A stretch of 64,000 nucleotides of DNA from contig UQKD01000013.1 of the NCBI GenBank assembly GCA_900541585.1, positions 1 through 64,000 of the forward strand, in the 5' to 3' direction. Positions 1 to 8,590 of this stretch are shown here, piece after piece (position 1 is the stretch's first letter; each line of letters begins with the position of its first letter). A model generated the notes under the pieces. That model was given only the letters and a program-made list of their open reading frames with translations. It was not told the DNA's origin and made no database searches. A program made the position numbers and the translations under genes. The stretch comes from an uncultured Alistipes sp. (GTDB lineage Bacteria > Bacteroidota > Bacteroidia > Bacteroidales > Rikenellaceae).

Positions 1-390
1 GAACTTGGTCGCTACGCTATTATTCCGATTCCCTCGCTTTCTTAGAAATAGTTCGAAATCATTCAGAAACTGTATGTCTACCTCTTCCAGTCGAATAGGT
101 GTTGGTTTATACTGTCGGAGCAGAGATAGGAGTACTTTATGTTTTGAAGCGGAGTTGTATTTCCCTAAGACCTCCAGCCGCTCGATAATCTGTCCCAAGC
201 ATTCATTCATCGTAGAAGCGGTAGTTTCTATCTTTTTCTCATCGAGTAGGATATTCAAAATGAATTCTTTATCCAAACTGTCCAAAAGAATATGAATAAT
301 CCATTTAGGAATTGAAACCTGTGCCTCCCTATCCTCCATCCATATTTTCCTAACCAGCCCCCATGGCCCTGCATACATTTTATCTTCCAT
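1..390 (-). CDS. Tyrosine recombinase, N-terminal part (cut by window edge)
   Basis: An open frame of 130 codons starts at an ATG at 390 and runs off the left edge without a stop. Residues about 75-130 resemble the SAM-like core-binding domain of Bacteroidetes phage-type integrases: a helix with a YNSASKHKVLLSLL pattern, then LEEVDIQFLNDFELFLRKRG, where the acidic/hydrophobic spacing is typical of the family. The first 70 residues are not recognised. The catalytic domain lies outside the window. It sits just downstream of, and in the same direction as, a complete integrase, and tandem recombinases are common at the ends of conjugative or mobilizable elements. The DNA is AT-rich compared with the chromosome to the right, which fits transfer. 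The family call rests on the core-binding pattern only. Confidence 0.6.
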   Translation of the reverse strand, partial: MEDKMYAGPWGLVRKIWMEDREAQVSIPKWIIHILLDSLDKEFILNILLDEKKIETTASTMNECLGQIIERLEVLGKYNSASKHKVLLSLLRQYKPTPIRLEEVDIQFLNDFELFLRKRGNRNNSVATKF

Positions 391-434
391 TTGATATAAA
401 AATTAAATGATCATCAGAAAATATAATAAAAGCC

Positions 435-459
435 AAGGGGAAAACTTACTGTTCCCCTT
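435..459 (-). terminator. Hairpin terminator after the integrase
   Basis: An 8-bp perfect stem (AAGGGGAA with TTCCCCTT, 9-nt loop) lies just past the stop of the integrase at 464. On the minus strand it is followed by a GGCTTTTATTAT stretch. It probably ends the integrase transcript and separates it from the second recombinase that starts at 390. Confidence 0.55.
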
Positions 460-463
460 AACT

Positions 464-1666
464 TTATATAAGATGTTGCATCACTTCATTCATCCGTTCA
501 TTTTCGAAACTATCCAGATAGATTTGGGTCACTCGTTCTGAACTATGTCCGAGAGATTCGGAAATAATGGAGGTAGGAACTCCAGACCTTTTCAGTACCG
601 TGGCATAGCTATGCCGAGCAACATAGGTGGTGAGCTTAATCGGAATTTTCAACTCTTTACCTATCTCAGCCAAAGCCCGGTTTACCTTGGTAATGACCTT
701 ATGATGCCTGTTCAGTTTTTGTTGGATGGTTTTATGTTCCTTTGAATAGATAGGAAATAGATACAGGTCTTTAGTAGCATAGCTTTCAATAATTTCCATC
801 GCTTTGGCATGAATAGGCAAGTTCAAAAGTTTTCCGGTCTTTTGGCGCCTGTAAACCAATCTGCCGTCTATGATGTTATTTCGAGTGAGATTTGCCATAT
901 CTACGAAATTGATGCCTCCCATCAGATAGGAAAAACTGAATAAGTCCACTGCAAGCCGGGTATAAAACCCTGCGACCTCAGTCGTATAGCCCATGACGGC
1001 TTTTATCTCAGCTTTGGATATGGCTCGTTTCGGGGTTTCTGCGTGCAATTTACCCACTTTGTAGCTATTGAAAGGGTACTGTTCCATTTTGGCAAATCCT
1101 CGCTCTATGGCTTGATTAAAGACCATTCTTAGGGTTCTGAACCGGAGACCTATGGTATTCTCAGCCCTACCCTGCTTACGCAGCCATAATTCATACCTTT
1201 TGAGCCAAGAATGGTCGATGTCCGAAAAATAGATATTCAAATGTTTATTGAATTTCAACAAAGACCGATAGACTTGCTCCACAGAGGTAGCATAGCCTGT
1301 CCTTCGTTCATCCTGTAGCTCCCGGATAACCTGCTCAAAAAGTTCTCCGACGGTTACTGCTTTTACAGGTTTAGCAATACGTTCTTTGAGAGTTGTTGCG
1401 GTAAATTCCTTATTCTCGGATTTCAGTTCTACGACCGTACCTTTACATTCACACAGTTTATTGGCTATCAGCTTTTCCAGATACTCCCTGCTGGGACAGT
1501 CCAATGTAGGCTGATTCCTCTCAAAGTCCCAATACTGAGGTGCAACAGACACTCCAAGGCTGATATACTTGGTCTTACGGTCTTTGGTAATGCGTATTCT
1601 TAAAGGAAATTCATTGTTTTTGAGAGGCTTGTACTTGAAACATACTACCTCAATAGTTGTGCTCAT
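464..1666 (-). CDS. Tyrosine recombinase / integrase of an element in tRNA-Phe
   Basis: This 400-residue site-specific recombinase has the Bacteroidetes layout: arm-binding domain (about 1-95), SAM-like core-binding domain (about 105-200) and catalytic domain (215-400). Catalytic residues visible are Lys276 in RRQKTGK, Arg351 in the ARHSYAT box, His374 in LGHSS and nucleophile Tyr383 in QIYLDSF. The box-I Arg is not at its usual place (sequence LMGGINFVDM), and the box-II His is Tyr348. Such losses are known in IntDOT-like enzymes. The gene reads away from the tRNA-Phe gene, whose 3' end lies about 90 bp upstream, as expected for an integrase at the edge of an element integrated into the tRNA 3' end. 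The start is the ATG at 1666. GTAAAAC repeats lie directly upstream. The AT-rich composition supports transfer. Confidence 0.9.
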   Translation of the reverse strand: MSTTIEVVCFKYKPLKNNEFPLRIRITKDRKTKYISLGVSVAPQYWDFERNQPTLDCPSREYLEKLIANKLCECKGTVVELKSENKEFTATTLKERIAKPVKAVTVGELFEQVIRELQDERRTGYATSVEQVYRSLLKFNKHLNIYFSDIDHSWLKRYELWLRKQGRAENTIGLRFRTLRMVFNQAIERGFAKMEQYPFNSYKVGKLHAETPKRAISKAEIKAVMGYTTEVAGFYTRLAVDLFSFSYLMGGINFVDMANLTRNNIIDGRLVYRRQKTGKLLNLPIHAKAMEIIESYATKDLYLFPIYSKEHKTIQQKLNRHHKVITKVNRALAEIGKELKIPIKLTTYVARHSYATVLKRSGVPTSIISESLGHSSERVTQIYLDSFENERMNEVMQHLI

Positions 1667-1668
1667 GG

Positions 1669-1712
1669 GTAAAACACTAGGTAAAACAAACCCTGTTTTT
1701 CGACCGTTTTAC
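1669..1712. repeat. GTAAAAC repeats between integrase and tRNA-Phe
   Basis: GTAAAAC occurs at 1669-1675 and 1681-1687 in direct orientation and as GTTTTAC at 1706-1712. The 12-bp phasing of the direct copies and their place between the integrase start and the presumed attachment site suggest arm-type integrase sites or an autoregulatory operator. This is inference from position and repetition only. Confidence 0.4.
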
Positions 1713-1714
1713 AC

Positions 1715-1748
1715 CAAAAAGAAAAAGAGTTGCATTTCTGCAACTCTC
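1715..1748 (-). terminator. Intrinsic terminator of tRNA-Phe
   Basis: A perfect 9-bp stem (AGAGTTGCA 1726-1734, TGCAACTCT 1739-1747, 4-nt loop) is followed on the minus strand by a T-rich tract (TTTTTCTTTTT). It lies 12 nt after the tRNA discriminator base and terminates the tRNA transcript. If an element is integrated in the tRNA 3' end, this sequence belongs to the attachment region. Confidence 0.75.
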
Positions 1749-1759
1749 TGATTTTCAAG

Positions 1760-1832
1760 TGGTACCACCAGGAATCGAACCGGGGACACAAGGATTTTCA
1801 GTCCTTTGCTCTACCAACTGAGCTATGGCACC
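1760..1832 (-). tRNA. tRNA-Phe (GAA)
   Basis: This is a 73-nt cloverleaf on the minus strand. The acceptor stem GGTGCCA pairs with TGGTACC (one G-T pair). The D-arm is AGCTCAGTTGGTAGAGC, the anticodon arm is AAGGA-CTGAAAA-TCCTT with anticodon GAA, and the T-arm contains GGTTCGATTCC. The discriminator is A and no CCA is encoded. The 3' end faces the integrase-bearing AT-rich segment, so it is the likely integration site. Confidence 0.96.
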
Positions 1833-1869
1833 ATCCGCGAAAAACGGGTTATTCCGTGTTATCGTGGTG

Positions 1870-1900
1870 CAAAGATAAGCAAAAAATTCAATACTGCAAA
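1870..1900 (-). promoter_or_regulatory. Promoter of tRNA-Phe
   Basis: On the minus strand there is TTTG (1900-1897), a 19-nt spacer and TATCTTTG (1877-1870). This matches the Bacteroidetes -33/-7 consensus TTTG...TAnnTTTG and lies 38 nt before the tRNA 5' end. Confidence 0.8.
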
Positions 1901-1964
1901 TGCCGCATGCAATTTTGTCGGTAATTTTTTCCCGGCCCGGCAAAAACAGCCGGCACCGGAAATC

Positions 1965-1999
1965 AGAAAAAGCCCGCTGCCCAAATGAACAGCGGACTT
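1965..1999 (-). terminator. Terminator of the left SusC/SusD operon
   Basis: AAGTCCGCTG pairs with CAGCGGGCTT on the minus strand (10 bp, one G-T pair, 10-nt loop at 1980-1989) and is followed by TTTTCTG. It lies 23 nt past the SusD stop. Confidence 0.7.
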
Positions 2000-2021
2000 G
2001 ACAAGTATGATACAGAGGCGC

Positions 2022-3602
2022 TTAATTCGATTTATTCTGGTTCGCTTCGCCGATTTCCGGATTGGCGATCACGACGGAACGCGGCAACTGAAAACGCATG
2101 CCGACCTCATCCTGCTCCCATTTCGCCTTGTAGATATGGTTGTTCTCGACGCCGGCGGCAGTCATCGCGGCATCGTCGCTGCGATCGATCGGCATATTCA
2201 GGCGACGGCGGTCGAGCCACTCCAGGGCGCCCTCCATCCACATCTCGATGCGTTTCTGGAGAATGATCTCCTCGACAACGTCGTCGAGCGAGGTCGCCGT
2301 GATGTCGTAACCCGGATCGCGGTAAGCGGTCACGTAATCCTTGAGCGTCTTCTTGGCCGCAGCGATGTTGCTGTGCGCCTCGGCCTCGGCCTTGATGAAG
2401 ACAGCCTCTTCGGCTCGCATGTAGATCAGGTCGGTACTGTTCCAGTCGCCGTTGTAACTGCGGAACTTGACCGAAACGTACTCCGAACGCGCTTTTACGC
2501 CCGAAGCAAGCGTATTGGGCAGGTTGGAAGGCAGGAGACAGGCATAACCGCTCGTCGCGGCATTCGGATCGGGATTGTCCGTCGCGTTGAGCCACCAGCC
2601 GCGGCGCACGTCGGTCTTGTTCAAACGCTCATAGAGGTAGGAATGGATCGGACGCTCGGCCCACATACCCGCATAACCGCTCATGTAGGGGTCCATCTGC
2701 GAACACCAGGTAGCCCACGTCTGGCAGTTGTCGGCCGTCATCTTGAAGCCGAAAATCAGGCTCGGAACGTTCTCGATACGGTTGAAGCCGTTGTTGTAGT
2801 TCTCCTTGGAGACGAGCGTGTATTTGGCCAGAATATCGTCGGCCAGCGAGACGGCTTTCCCCCAGTCCTCCATGACCAATGCGACACGGGCGCGCAGGAT
2901 ACCGGCCACGCTGGCGTCGAAATCGGTCCGGGAGCCGGTGTCGTCGTATCCGATTTCCTCGAAAATGCCCAGCGCTTCGTCCAGGTCGTCGGTGATCCGC
3001 TTGTAAACCTGCTCCATCGTGGCGCGCGGCAGATTCTGGCCGAGGGTCTCCTCGGTGGCCAGGGGCACGCCCGGAAGGTCCTTGTTCGCCGCCGAATAGG
3101 GATACTGGTACACATTGATCAGGTGGTAGTAACCGAACGCGCGGGAGGTCAGCGCACGGGCACGGTAAGCCTTCATCGTCTCCGACTCGGCGGAAGCCTC
3201 GGCGGTAGCCGTGGCGAGGATTTCATTCGCCGTAGCAATGGGAATGTAGAACATGTTCCACACGTTGAAAGTCGGCGTATACTCCTCCTGCCAGTAGTCG
3301 TTGATGTACATGTAAAGGTTCATGCTGTGTTGCAGCAGCATGGCCATATCCTGTCCTGCCATGCCGAACGAAAGTTCGAAACCCTTGAAGCCGGTCAGCC
3401 ATTGGAGGTCGTTCTTGTAATAGGTGGCATAGTGCACGTAAATGGAAGCCTCGATACCCTGAAGCACCTTGTCGGGATCTTCCTTGGCCACTTCGTCACG
3501 GGTCTCCGAAGAGACTTTTCCCGAAGGGTCCACGTCGAAGATGTCGTCGCTGCAGGATACCGCAACGGCCGCACACATTAAAAATATCAGTATTTTTTTC
3601 AT
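2022..3602 (-). CDS. SusD-family outer-membrane nutrient-binding lipoprotein (left locus)
   Basis: This 526-residue RagB/SusD-family lipoprotein caps a SusC barrel and binds ligand at the cell surface. Residues 1-17 are an SPII signal with Cys17 (lipobox AVSC), followed by SDD, a surface-export type signal. The body shows SusD features: helical TPR-like segments around ARALTSRAFGYYHLINVYQYPY, and a C-terminal EEIILQKRIEMWMEGALEWLDRRR block before the final ligand-loop region. It starts 14 nt after the stop of the partner susC, so the two form one transcript. No enzyme or further lipoprotein follows, unlike the two other SusC/SusD loci in the window, so the substrate cannot be guessed. Expression is predicted to depend on the orientation of the invertible segment upstream of its susC. 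Confidence 0.95.
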   Translation of the reverse strand: MKKILIFLMCAAVAVSCSDDIFDVDPSGKVSSETRDEVAKEDPDKVLQGIEASIYVHYATYYKNDLQWLTGFKGFELSFGMAGQDMAMLLQHSMNLYMYINDYWQEEYTPTFNVWNMFYIPIATANEILATATAEASAESETMKAYRARALTSRAFGYYHLINVYQYPYSAANKDLPGVPLATEETLGQNLPRATMEQVYKRITDDLDEALGIFEEIGYDDTGSRTDFDASVAGILRARVALVMEDWGKAVSLADDILAKYTLVSKENYNNGFNRIENVPSLIFGFKMTADNCQTWATWCSQMDPYMSGYAGMWAERPIHSYLYERLNKTDVRRGWWLNATDNPDPNAATSGYACLLPSNLPNTLASGVKARSEYVSVKFRSYNGDWNSTDLIYMRAEEAVFIKAEAEAHSNIAAAKKTLKDYVTAYRDPGYDITATSLDDVVEEIILQKRIEMWMEGALEWLDRRRLNMPIDRSDDAAMTAAGVENNHIYKAKWEQDEVGMRFQLPRSVVIANPEIGEANQNKSN

Positions 3603-3616
3603 ATCGATGTCGCTGC

Positions 3617-6600
3617 TTAAAAGTTAATGTTGAGACCTACCGAAGTGGTGCGGATCGGCGAATAATACGTACCGTCCACGCTGTTCAAAGCAATCGTCGC
3701 ACCCTGACCGCCCATGCTCGTGCGGGGATCGTAGCCCTTGCGCTTCGAAGCGAAGAAGACGTTGTCGCAGGCAAAGTAAATGCGGGCGCTCTTGATTCCG
3801 ATTTTGCTCATCCAGCCGGCGGGGAACGTGTAGCCCAGCGTGATGTTACGCAGGTTGAAATAGGTGTTGCTGACCAGGAAACGGTCCGACGAAGCGTTGA
3901 TGTTCGAGTCGTTCGTGTTCCAGATCGGGGCCGAGCCTTTCCCGGTCTCCGGATTCCAGGCGTCGGCATAATCCTTCAGACGGTTCATCGGGAAATTCGC
4001 ACTGCTGAACGCCGAGAAGTCGTAATCGTAGCCGTAGCCGCCGAACTGGAAATTGGCCATGATCGTCAGGTCGAGGCTCTTCCAGCGCAGCATGGTGTTC
4101 AGACCGCCCGTGAAATCGGGAAGCGCGCTCTTTTCCAGCAGGTACTGCGTGGCCTCGGTAGCCTTGTCGGTCGTGACTTTCTCCACGCCGACAACGTTGC
4201 CTTCACTGTCCGTGATGTCCTGATCCATGTACCAGAGCGAGTTGCCCTTCTCGTCCAGTCCGGCATACTGGCGCATTTCCCAGCGGTAGATGTCCTTGCC
4301 CTCGTAAATGCGTTGATTGCCGTTGGGCATACCCGCCTCCTTGTACTCGTCGGGCAGGTTGAGCATCTTGTTGGCATAGGTGTAACCGTTGATCGACACA
4401 TCCCAGTACCAGTCCTTCTTCTGGATGATCTTCACGTTCACATCGAACTCGAAGCCCGAGTTGCGCAGTTTGCCGACGTTGTACCAGTCGTATGCGCGGC
4501 CGGTCGAGATGTCTTTCGTGCGCTTGAAAAGCAGACCGTCCGACACACGGATGAAATAGTCCATCGTCAGGTTGATGCGGTCGTCGAGCAGGCCCACGTC
4601 CAGACCCAGGTCGAAGGTCTTCTGCTTCTCCCACGACAGGTCGGGATTACCGTAATAGTAGATCTCCGTGCCCAGCTTGCCCTCGGAAATCGTCACGTTA
4701 TACTGGTCGGTGTAGGGATAATAGTTGGTGAGGTCCTCGTTACCCTGCGTACCGTACGTCGCGCGGAGTTTCAGTTCCGAAAGCCAGTCGTGGGTGTTCT
4801 CCATGAATTTCTCGGCCCCGATGCGCCACGAACCGCCGACGGACCAGAAAGTGCCCCACGGGTGGTATTTGAAACGCGAGGTTCCGTCGCGGCGGATACC
4901 GCCCGAGAAATAGTAGCGGTTGTCGTAGTTGTACTCCAGTTTGCCGAAGAAGCCCTGAATGCGCAGCACGTCCTGATAGCCGTTGATCGACCCCATTTCG
5001 CCGGCATTGTTCAGCTGCGGGTTTTTGGGGTCGTAGATGTTGGTCTTCGAAACGTCCAGATAATCGCGCACCCAGCTGTTGTACTCGTGGCCGACCAATG
5101 CGTTGATGCTATGGCGTCCGATCGACTTTTTGTAGTTGAGCATCTGAATCAGGTCCAGATCGTAAACGTCCGTCGACGTTTTGTTGACCCGGCCGTTGGT
5201 TCCGCGTCCGTCGCCGATCGTGGGGTTGTAGAAAAGCAGTTCGTCGGAAGCGCGGTAGCCCAGCGAAGCGCTCGACGTGAAGGTGAAGTCGCGCAGGAAA
5301 TAGATCTCCCCGTAGGCTCGGCCTTGAAGGTTGTTACGCTTGATGTCGCGCGTATCCATCTTCAGCGTGGCGATGATGTTCTGGCCCGAGGTTCCGGGAC
5401 GGGTCGTCGTACCGTCGGTCTGCCCCGTACCCAGGTCGTAGACCTTGTCGCCGTTTTCATCATACTTGATATTGCCCTCGGCGTCACGCGCGTAGACCGG
5501 ATACACCGGTTCCCACGAACGCGCCGTGGCAAATGCGGAACTTGCCGCCGAACTGTTCTCCAGAACATTGTTCTGAACGGTATGGGCATAGGAGAGGTTG
5601 GCGCCCACCTTGATCCACTTGCGCAGTTTGGTGTTAACGTTCACACGGGCGCTGTAACGCTCGAATCCCGACTCGATCACGTAGGATTCGTCCTTGAGGT
5701 AACCCAGCGAAATAAAGTAGTCCGACTTGTCGTTTCCGCCGCTGACCGACACGTTCGTCTCGTTGCGGAACCCCGACTTGAAGAGTTCGTCCTGCAGGCG
5801 CTCGCTGTACATGCGCCGGGCCGATGGGTCCAGTTTACCGGTCGCAGGGTCGATCAGGTAGGTCGAGGAAAATTTGTACGGGCTGTAGTTCCCGTGTGCA
5901 CCCAGCACCTCCTGCGAGGCGTAGAGCGACGCGGCAGCCAGGTCGCCGCCGTTTTCCACCCACTTCGTGTCGCGCATCGTGCGCCACTGCGCCTCGAGAT
6001 ATTCGCCCGGATCGGTGATGATGTCATACTCGGGGACGGCGCGGGTGTTGATACCGAATCGCGTGTCGACACTGATCGTGGGATTATCCAGGCTGCCGCG
6101 CTTGGTCGTGATGAAAACCACGCCGTTGGCGGCGCGCGAACCGTAGAGCGAGTTGGCCGTAGCGTCCTTCGACACGGAAATCGACTCGATGTCGGCCGGG
6201 TTGATGTCGGACAGGCTGCCCTGATAGGGCGAGCCGTCGAGCACGATCAGCGCACCGTTGCCCGCATTGAGCGAACCGACGCCGCGGACATAGATCGCAG
6301 CATCCGTACCGGGCTGGTTGGTGGCCGTAGTCAGCTGCACGCCGGGAACGGCTCCTTCGAGCATTTTCGAAACGGTCGAAACCTGACGCTTCGAAAGTTC
6401 CTCACCGCGGATGGTCGCGATCGACCCCGTAAGGTCCTTTTTCGTCGTCGTGCCGAAAGCGGTCACCACGACATTTTCGATGGCCTGCGCATCTTCGTGC
6501 ATCACAATGTCGACATGCGTTTTTCCGGCAACAGCCACTTTCTGCGCCTCGTAACCGATGAACGAAACCGCCAGCGTAGCGTTGGCGGGTGCGGCGATGG

Positions 6601-6781
6601 TGAATTTACCGTCCGTGCCCGTGGTCGTACCGGTCGACGTACCGTCGACCATAACCGTTGCGCCCGCGATAGGCTTGCCTTCCGCATCGGCAACTTTACC
6701 GGAAATCTGCCGGTTTTGGGCGAATCCATACGCACAAAGGCCCAAAACGGCAATTAACGATAGTAGAATTTTTCTTACCAT
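3617..6781 (-). CDS. SusC-family TonB-dependent receptor (left locus, predicted OFF)
   Basis: This is an outer-membrane TonB-dependent transporter of 1054 residues. I start it at the ATG at 6781, not at the longer frame from 6889, because MVRKILLSLIAVLGLCAYGFAQ is a clean signal peptide and matches the start of the right-hand SusC. Residues 24-110 form a carboxypeptidase-regulatory-like domain (GKPIAGATVMVDG), residues 115-225 the plug (VRGVGSLNAGNGALIVLDG), and the rest the barrel ending in LNINF. The first 32 coding bases plus 10 upstream bases are identical, in inverted orientation, to those of the divergent susC at 8601. No consensus TAnnTTTG promoter faces this gene in the 317-bp upstream gap. 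It is therefore probably silent in this orientation and would be switched on by inversion of 6792-8590. Partner SusD follows after 14 nt. Confidence 0.95.
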   Translation of the reverse strand: MVRKILLSLIAVLGLCAYGFAQNRQISGKVADAEGKPIAGATVMVDGTSTGTTTGTDGKFTIAAPANATLAVSFIGYEAQKVAVAGKTHVDIVMHEDAQAIENVVVTAFGTTTKKDLTGSIATIRGEELSKRQVSTVSKMLEGAVPGVQLTTATNQPGTDAAIYVRGVGSLNAGNGALIVLDGSPYQGSLSDINPADIESISVSKDATANSLYGSRAANGVVFITTKRGSLDNPTISVDTRFGINTRAVPEYDIITDPGEYLEAQWRTMRDTKWVENGGDLAAASLYASQEVLGAHGNYSPYKFSSTYLIDPATGKLDPSARRMYSERLQDELFKSGFRNETNVSVSGGNDKSDYFISLGYLKDESYVIESGFERYSARVNVNTKLRKWIKVGANLSYAHTVQNNVLENSSAASSAFATARSWEPVYPVYARDAEGNIKYDENGDKVYDLGTGQTDGTTTRPGTSGQNIIATLKMDTRDIKRNNLQGRAYGEIYFLRDFTFTSSASLGYRASDELLFYNPTIGDGRGTNGRVNKTSTDVYDLDLIQMLNYKKSIGRHSINALVGHEYNSWVRDYLDVSKTNIYDPKNPQLNNAGEMGSINGYQDVLRIQGFFGKLEYNYDNRYYFSGGIRRDGTSRFKYHPWGTFWSVGGSWRIGAEKFMENTHDWLSELKLRATYGTQGNEDLTNYYPYTDQYNVTISEGKLGTEIYYYGNPDLSWEKQKTFDLGLDVGLLDDRINLTMDYFIRVSDGLLFKRTKDISTGRAYDWYNVGKLRNSGFEFDVNVKIIQKKDWYWDVSINGYTYANKMLNLPDEYKEAGMPNGNQRIYEGKDIYRWEMRQYAGLDEKGNSLWYMDQDITDSEGNVVGVEKVTTDKATEATQYLLEKSALPDFTGGLNTMLRWKSLDLTIMANFQFGGYGYDYDFSAFSSANFPMNRLKDYADAWNPETGKGSAPIWNTNDSNINASSDRFLVSNTYFNLRNITLGYTFPAGWMSKIGIKSARIYFACDNVFFASKRKGYDPRTSMGGQGATIALNSVDGTYYSPIRTTSVGLNINF

Positions 6782-6791
6782 AAGCGTTAAT
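6750..6791 (-). repeat. Inverted repeat copy L (42 bp) at the left susC start
   Basis: On the minus strand this 42-bp sequence begins ATTAACGCTTATGGTAAGAA and ends AATTGC. It is identical to 8591-8632 on the plus strand. It covers 10 bases before the ATG and the first 32 coding bases, so strand exchange keeps both reading frames intact. A further shared 14-mer (TTTTTATTTTAAAA) lies 10 nt upstream, at 6802-6815. Confidence 0.95.
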
Positions 6792-7098
6792 TTTAATAAA
6801 ATTTTAAAATAAAAATCAATCGCCCCGGATTTTAAATAACAAGCATCTGTATATGTGATAATTATAGCGTACCGGATCGCATTTTTCAAGAAAATGGATA
6901 ACAGTTTGGTATTAAGCGTGTAAGATATCCGGGCGATACCTCCGTGTGTCCGGGTTGTGTTACCAGAGAGTTACTGAACAAAACGGGTTAAACCCTACTG
7001 AATAAGCTATTTGGTCCAATTAGTATACCGTTTGGAAGTAACTTTATCATTACCTTTATCGCGGTTTGTTTATTGTTTTAATAAAGGTTAGGAAGGGA
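6792..7098. other. Intergenic part of the invertible segment, left side
   Basis: This AT-rich gap lies between the left susC and the recombinase. It contains the 14-bp repeat extension at 6802-6815. Scanning the minus strand finds no TAnnTTTG box facing the left susC. Facing the recombinase there are only imperfect boxes (TACCGTTTG at 7026-7034 and TACCTTTA at 7051-7058). I see no gene here. Confidence 0.6.
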
Positions 7099-8343
7099 AT
7101 GAGAAACACGTTCAAAGTACTGTTTTACATCAAGAAGAATGCGCCTTTACGCAATGGGAACACGCCGATCATGGGACGCATCACGATCAACGGACAGCGA
7201 ACGCAGCTGTCCACGCAACTATCCGTGAATCCGAATCTATGGTGTGTGAGTATGGGACGGGCGGCAGGACGCAGTGCGGTTGCCTCACGTGTCAACGAAC
7301 AACTCTCGCAGATTCGTTTTCACATCGAAAGATGTTACAACACACTGTTTTACGAACATGCGCTGGTCACTCCGAAAATGGTCAAGGAGATGTATTTCGG
7401 CAACGACCAGCGCAATGAAACGCTGCTGGCCTTCTTCAGGCATCACAACGAGGAGTTCAGCCGGATGGTGGGCATCAGCCGCAGCAAAACGACCTATTAT
7501 AAATATAGGTGTGTTTACAAGCATCTCGAAAACTACATCAACGACAAATTCAATCGCAAGGATTTGCTGTTCAAAGAGCTTGACAAAGAGTTCCTGACGG
7601 GGTTCCACCACTACATCGCGCAGGAGTGCGGACGCAAGAAGAACACGACGTGGATCTACATGATCGCGTTCAAGCACATCCTCATGCTGGCCCGCAGCCG
7701 GGGCCACATGGCCAAGGACCTCTTCGCAAATTACAAACTGCACAGCGAATTCGTCTCGCGAAATTACCTGTCCATGGCCGAAATCCGCAAACTGATCCGT
7801 CTGGATCTCGGCGACATGACCTTACAGTTGGTACGCGACGCGTTTTTGTTCAGTTGTTTCACCGGACTTTCCTACATCGATCTCTGCACGCTTACCCCGC
7901 AGCATATCCAGCAGGACGGTAAACAATTGTGGATCAACACGACCCGCCGCAAGACCGGGTCTGCGGTCAACGTGCGTATCTTCGCGATTCCGTACGCCAT
8001 TCTGTTGAAATACAAACCGATACAGCGAAATGCACGGATATTCTGCCTGCCGAGCAACGGCTGGTGCAACATCTGTCTCGAACGCATTATGTCCCTGGCG
8101 GGCATTCCACGGCACATCACGTTCCATTCTGCACGCCATACCTTCGCCACGACGATCACGCTTTCGCAGGGAATGGCGATCGAGACCATCAGCAAATTGC
8201 TGGGGCATAAAAACATACGCACCACGCAGATTTATGCGACCATCACCCATTCGAAGCTCGACGGTGACATGGAGCGTCTTTCGAAACGCCTCGACACACT
8301 GTATCGCGATACCGATCTGGATAAGGTCCAGGAGCGTTTTTGA
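7099..8343 (+). CDS. Tyrosine recombinase, likely invertase of the SusC promoter switch
   Basis: This 414-residue recombinase lies between two divergent susC genes and inside their 42-bp inverted repeats. The start chosen is the ATG at 7099 (MRNTFKVLFY); the longer frame from 7066 uses TTG. Domains are an arm-type N-terminus (1-90), a SAM-like core-binding domain (105-205) and a catalytic domain (225-414). Active-site residues are Lys285 in RRKTG, His343 and Arg346 in HSARHTFAT, His370 in LLGHKN and nucleophile Tyr379 in TTQIYA. The box-I position is Ser258 (FTGLSYIDL), as in the IntDOT group. Invertases of this family act on nearby inverted repeats in Bacteroidetes, so the 6750/8591 repeats are its likely targets. 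The gene itself lies inside the segment it would invert. No mobile-element genes accompany it, which argues against a simple integrase. Confidence 0.9.
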   Translation: MRNTFKVLFYIKKNAPLRNGNTPIMGRITINGQRTQLSTQLSVNPNLWCVSMGRAAGRSAVASRVNEQLSQIRFHIERCYNTLFYEHALVTPKMVKEMYFGNDQRNETLLAFFRHHNEEFSRMVGISRSKTTYYKYRCVYKHLENYINDKFNRKDLLFKELDKEFLTGFHHYIAQECGRKKNTTWIYMIAFKHILMLARSRGHMAKDLFANYKLHSEFVSRNYLSMAEIRKLIRLDLGDMTLQLVRDAFLFSCFTGLSYIDLCTLTPQHIQQDGKQLWINTTRRKTGSAVNVRIFAIPYAILLKYKPIQRNARIFCLPSNGWCNICLERIMSLAGIPRHITFHSARHTFATTITLSQGMAIETISKLLGHKNIRTTQIYATITHSKLDGDMERLSKRLDTLYRDTDLDKVQERF

Positions 8344-8524
8344 AGGCTGATTGACGTATACGCAGAAGTTCACGCAGCTAACAGATTCGCCCGAAACGCC
8401 CGAAAACACCGAAAAATGGGGATTACAATTTATAATCCCCACGAGACGATATTTCCTAAATCGTAACCGTTATCAACCAATCTTCTACATATATGTTATA
8501 TTGGTAAATTATTTTAATAATTTA
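8344..8524. other. Intergenic region with small hairpin, right side of invertible segment
   Basis: A perfect 8-bp stem (GGGGATTA 8418-8425, TAATCCCC 8433-8440) follows the recombinase and may weakly terminate its message; there is no T tract after it. The rest is AT-rich leader DNA without a coding frame, up to the promoter at 8525. Confidence 0.5.
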
Positions 8525-8556
8525 TTTGTAAACGAGTTAGCAATTTCATACCTTTG
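8525..8556 (+). promoter_or_regulatory. Consensus promoter driving the right susC (inside invertible segment)
   Basis: TTTG at 8525-8528, a 20-nt spacer and TACCTTTG at 8549-8556 form a near-ideal Bacteroidetes housekeeping promoter. It lies 44 nt before the susC ATG and between the 42-bp repeats, so inversion would point it at the left susC instead. Confidence 0.85.
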
Positions 8557-8590
8557 CTTGTGAACTTTTTATTTTAAAAAAATCTATTAG

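Noticed and set aside
464..1666. Missing box-I Arg and box-II His in the integrase as a sign of an inactive enzyme
   Set aside because: IntDOT-like Bacteroidetes recombinases are known to lack the first Arg, and YxARHS variants occur in this group; Lys, Arg, His and Tyr elsewhere are intact.
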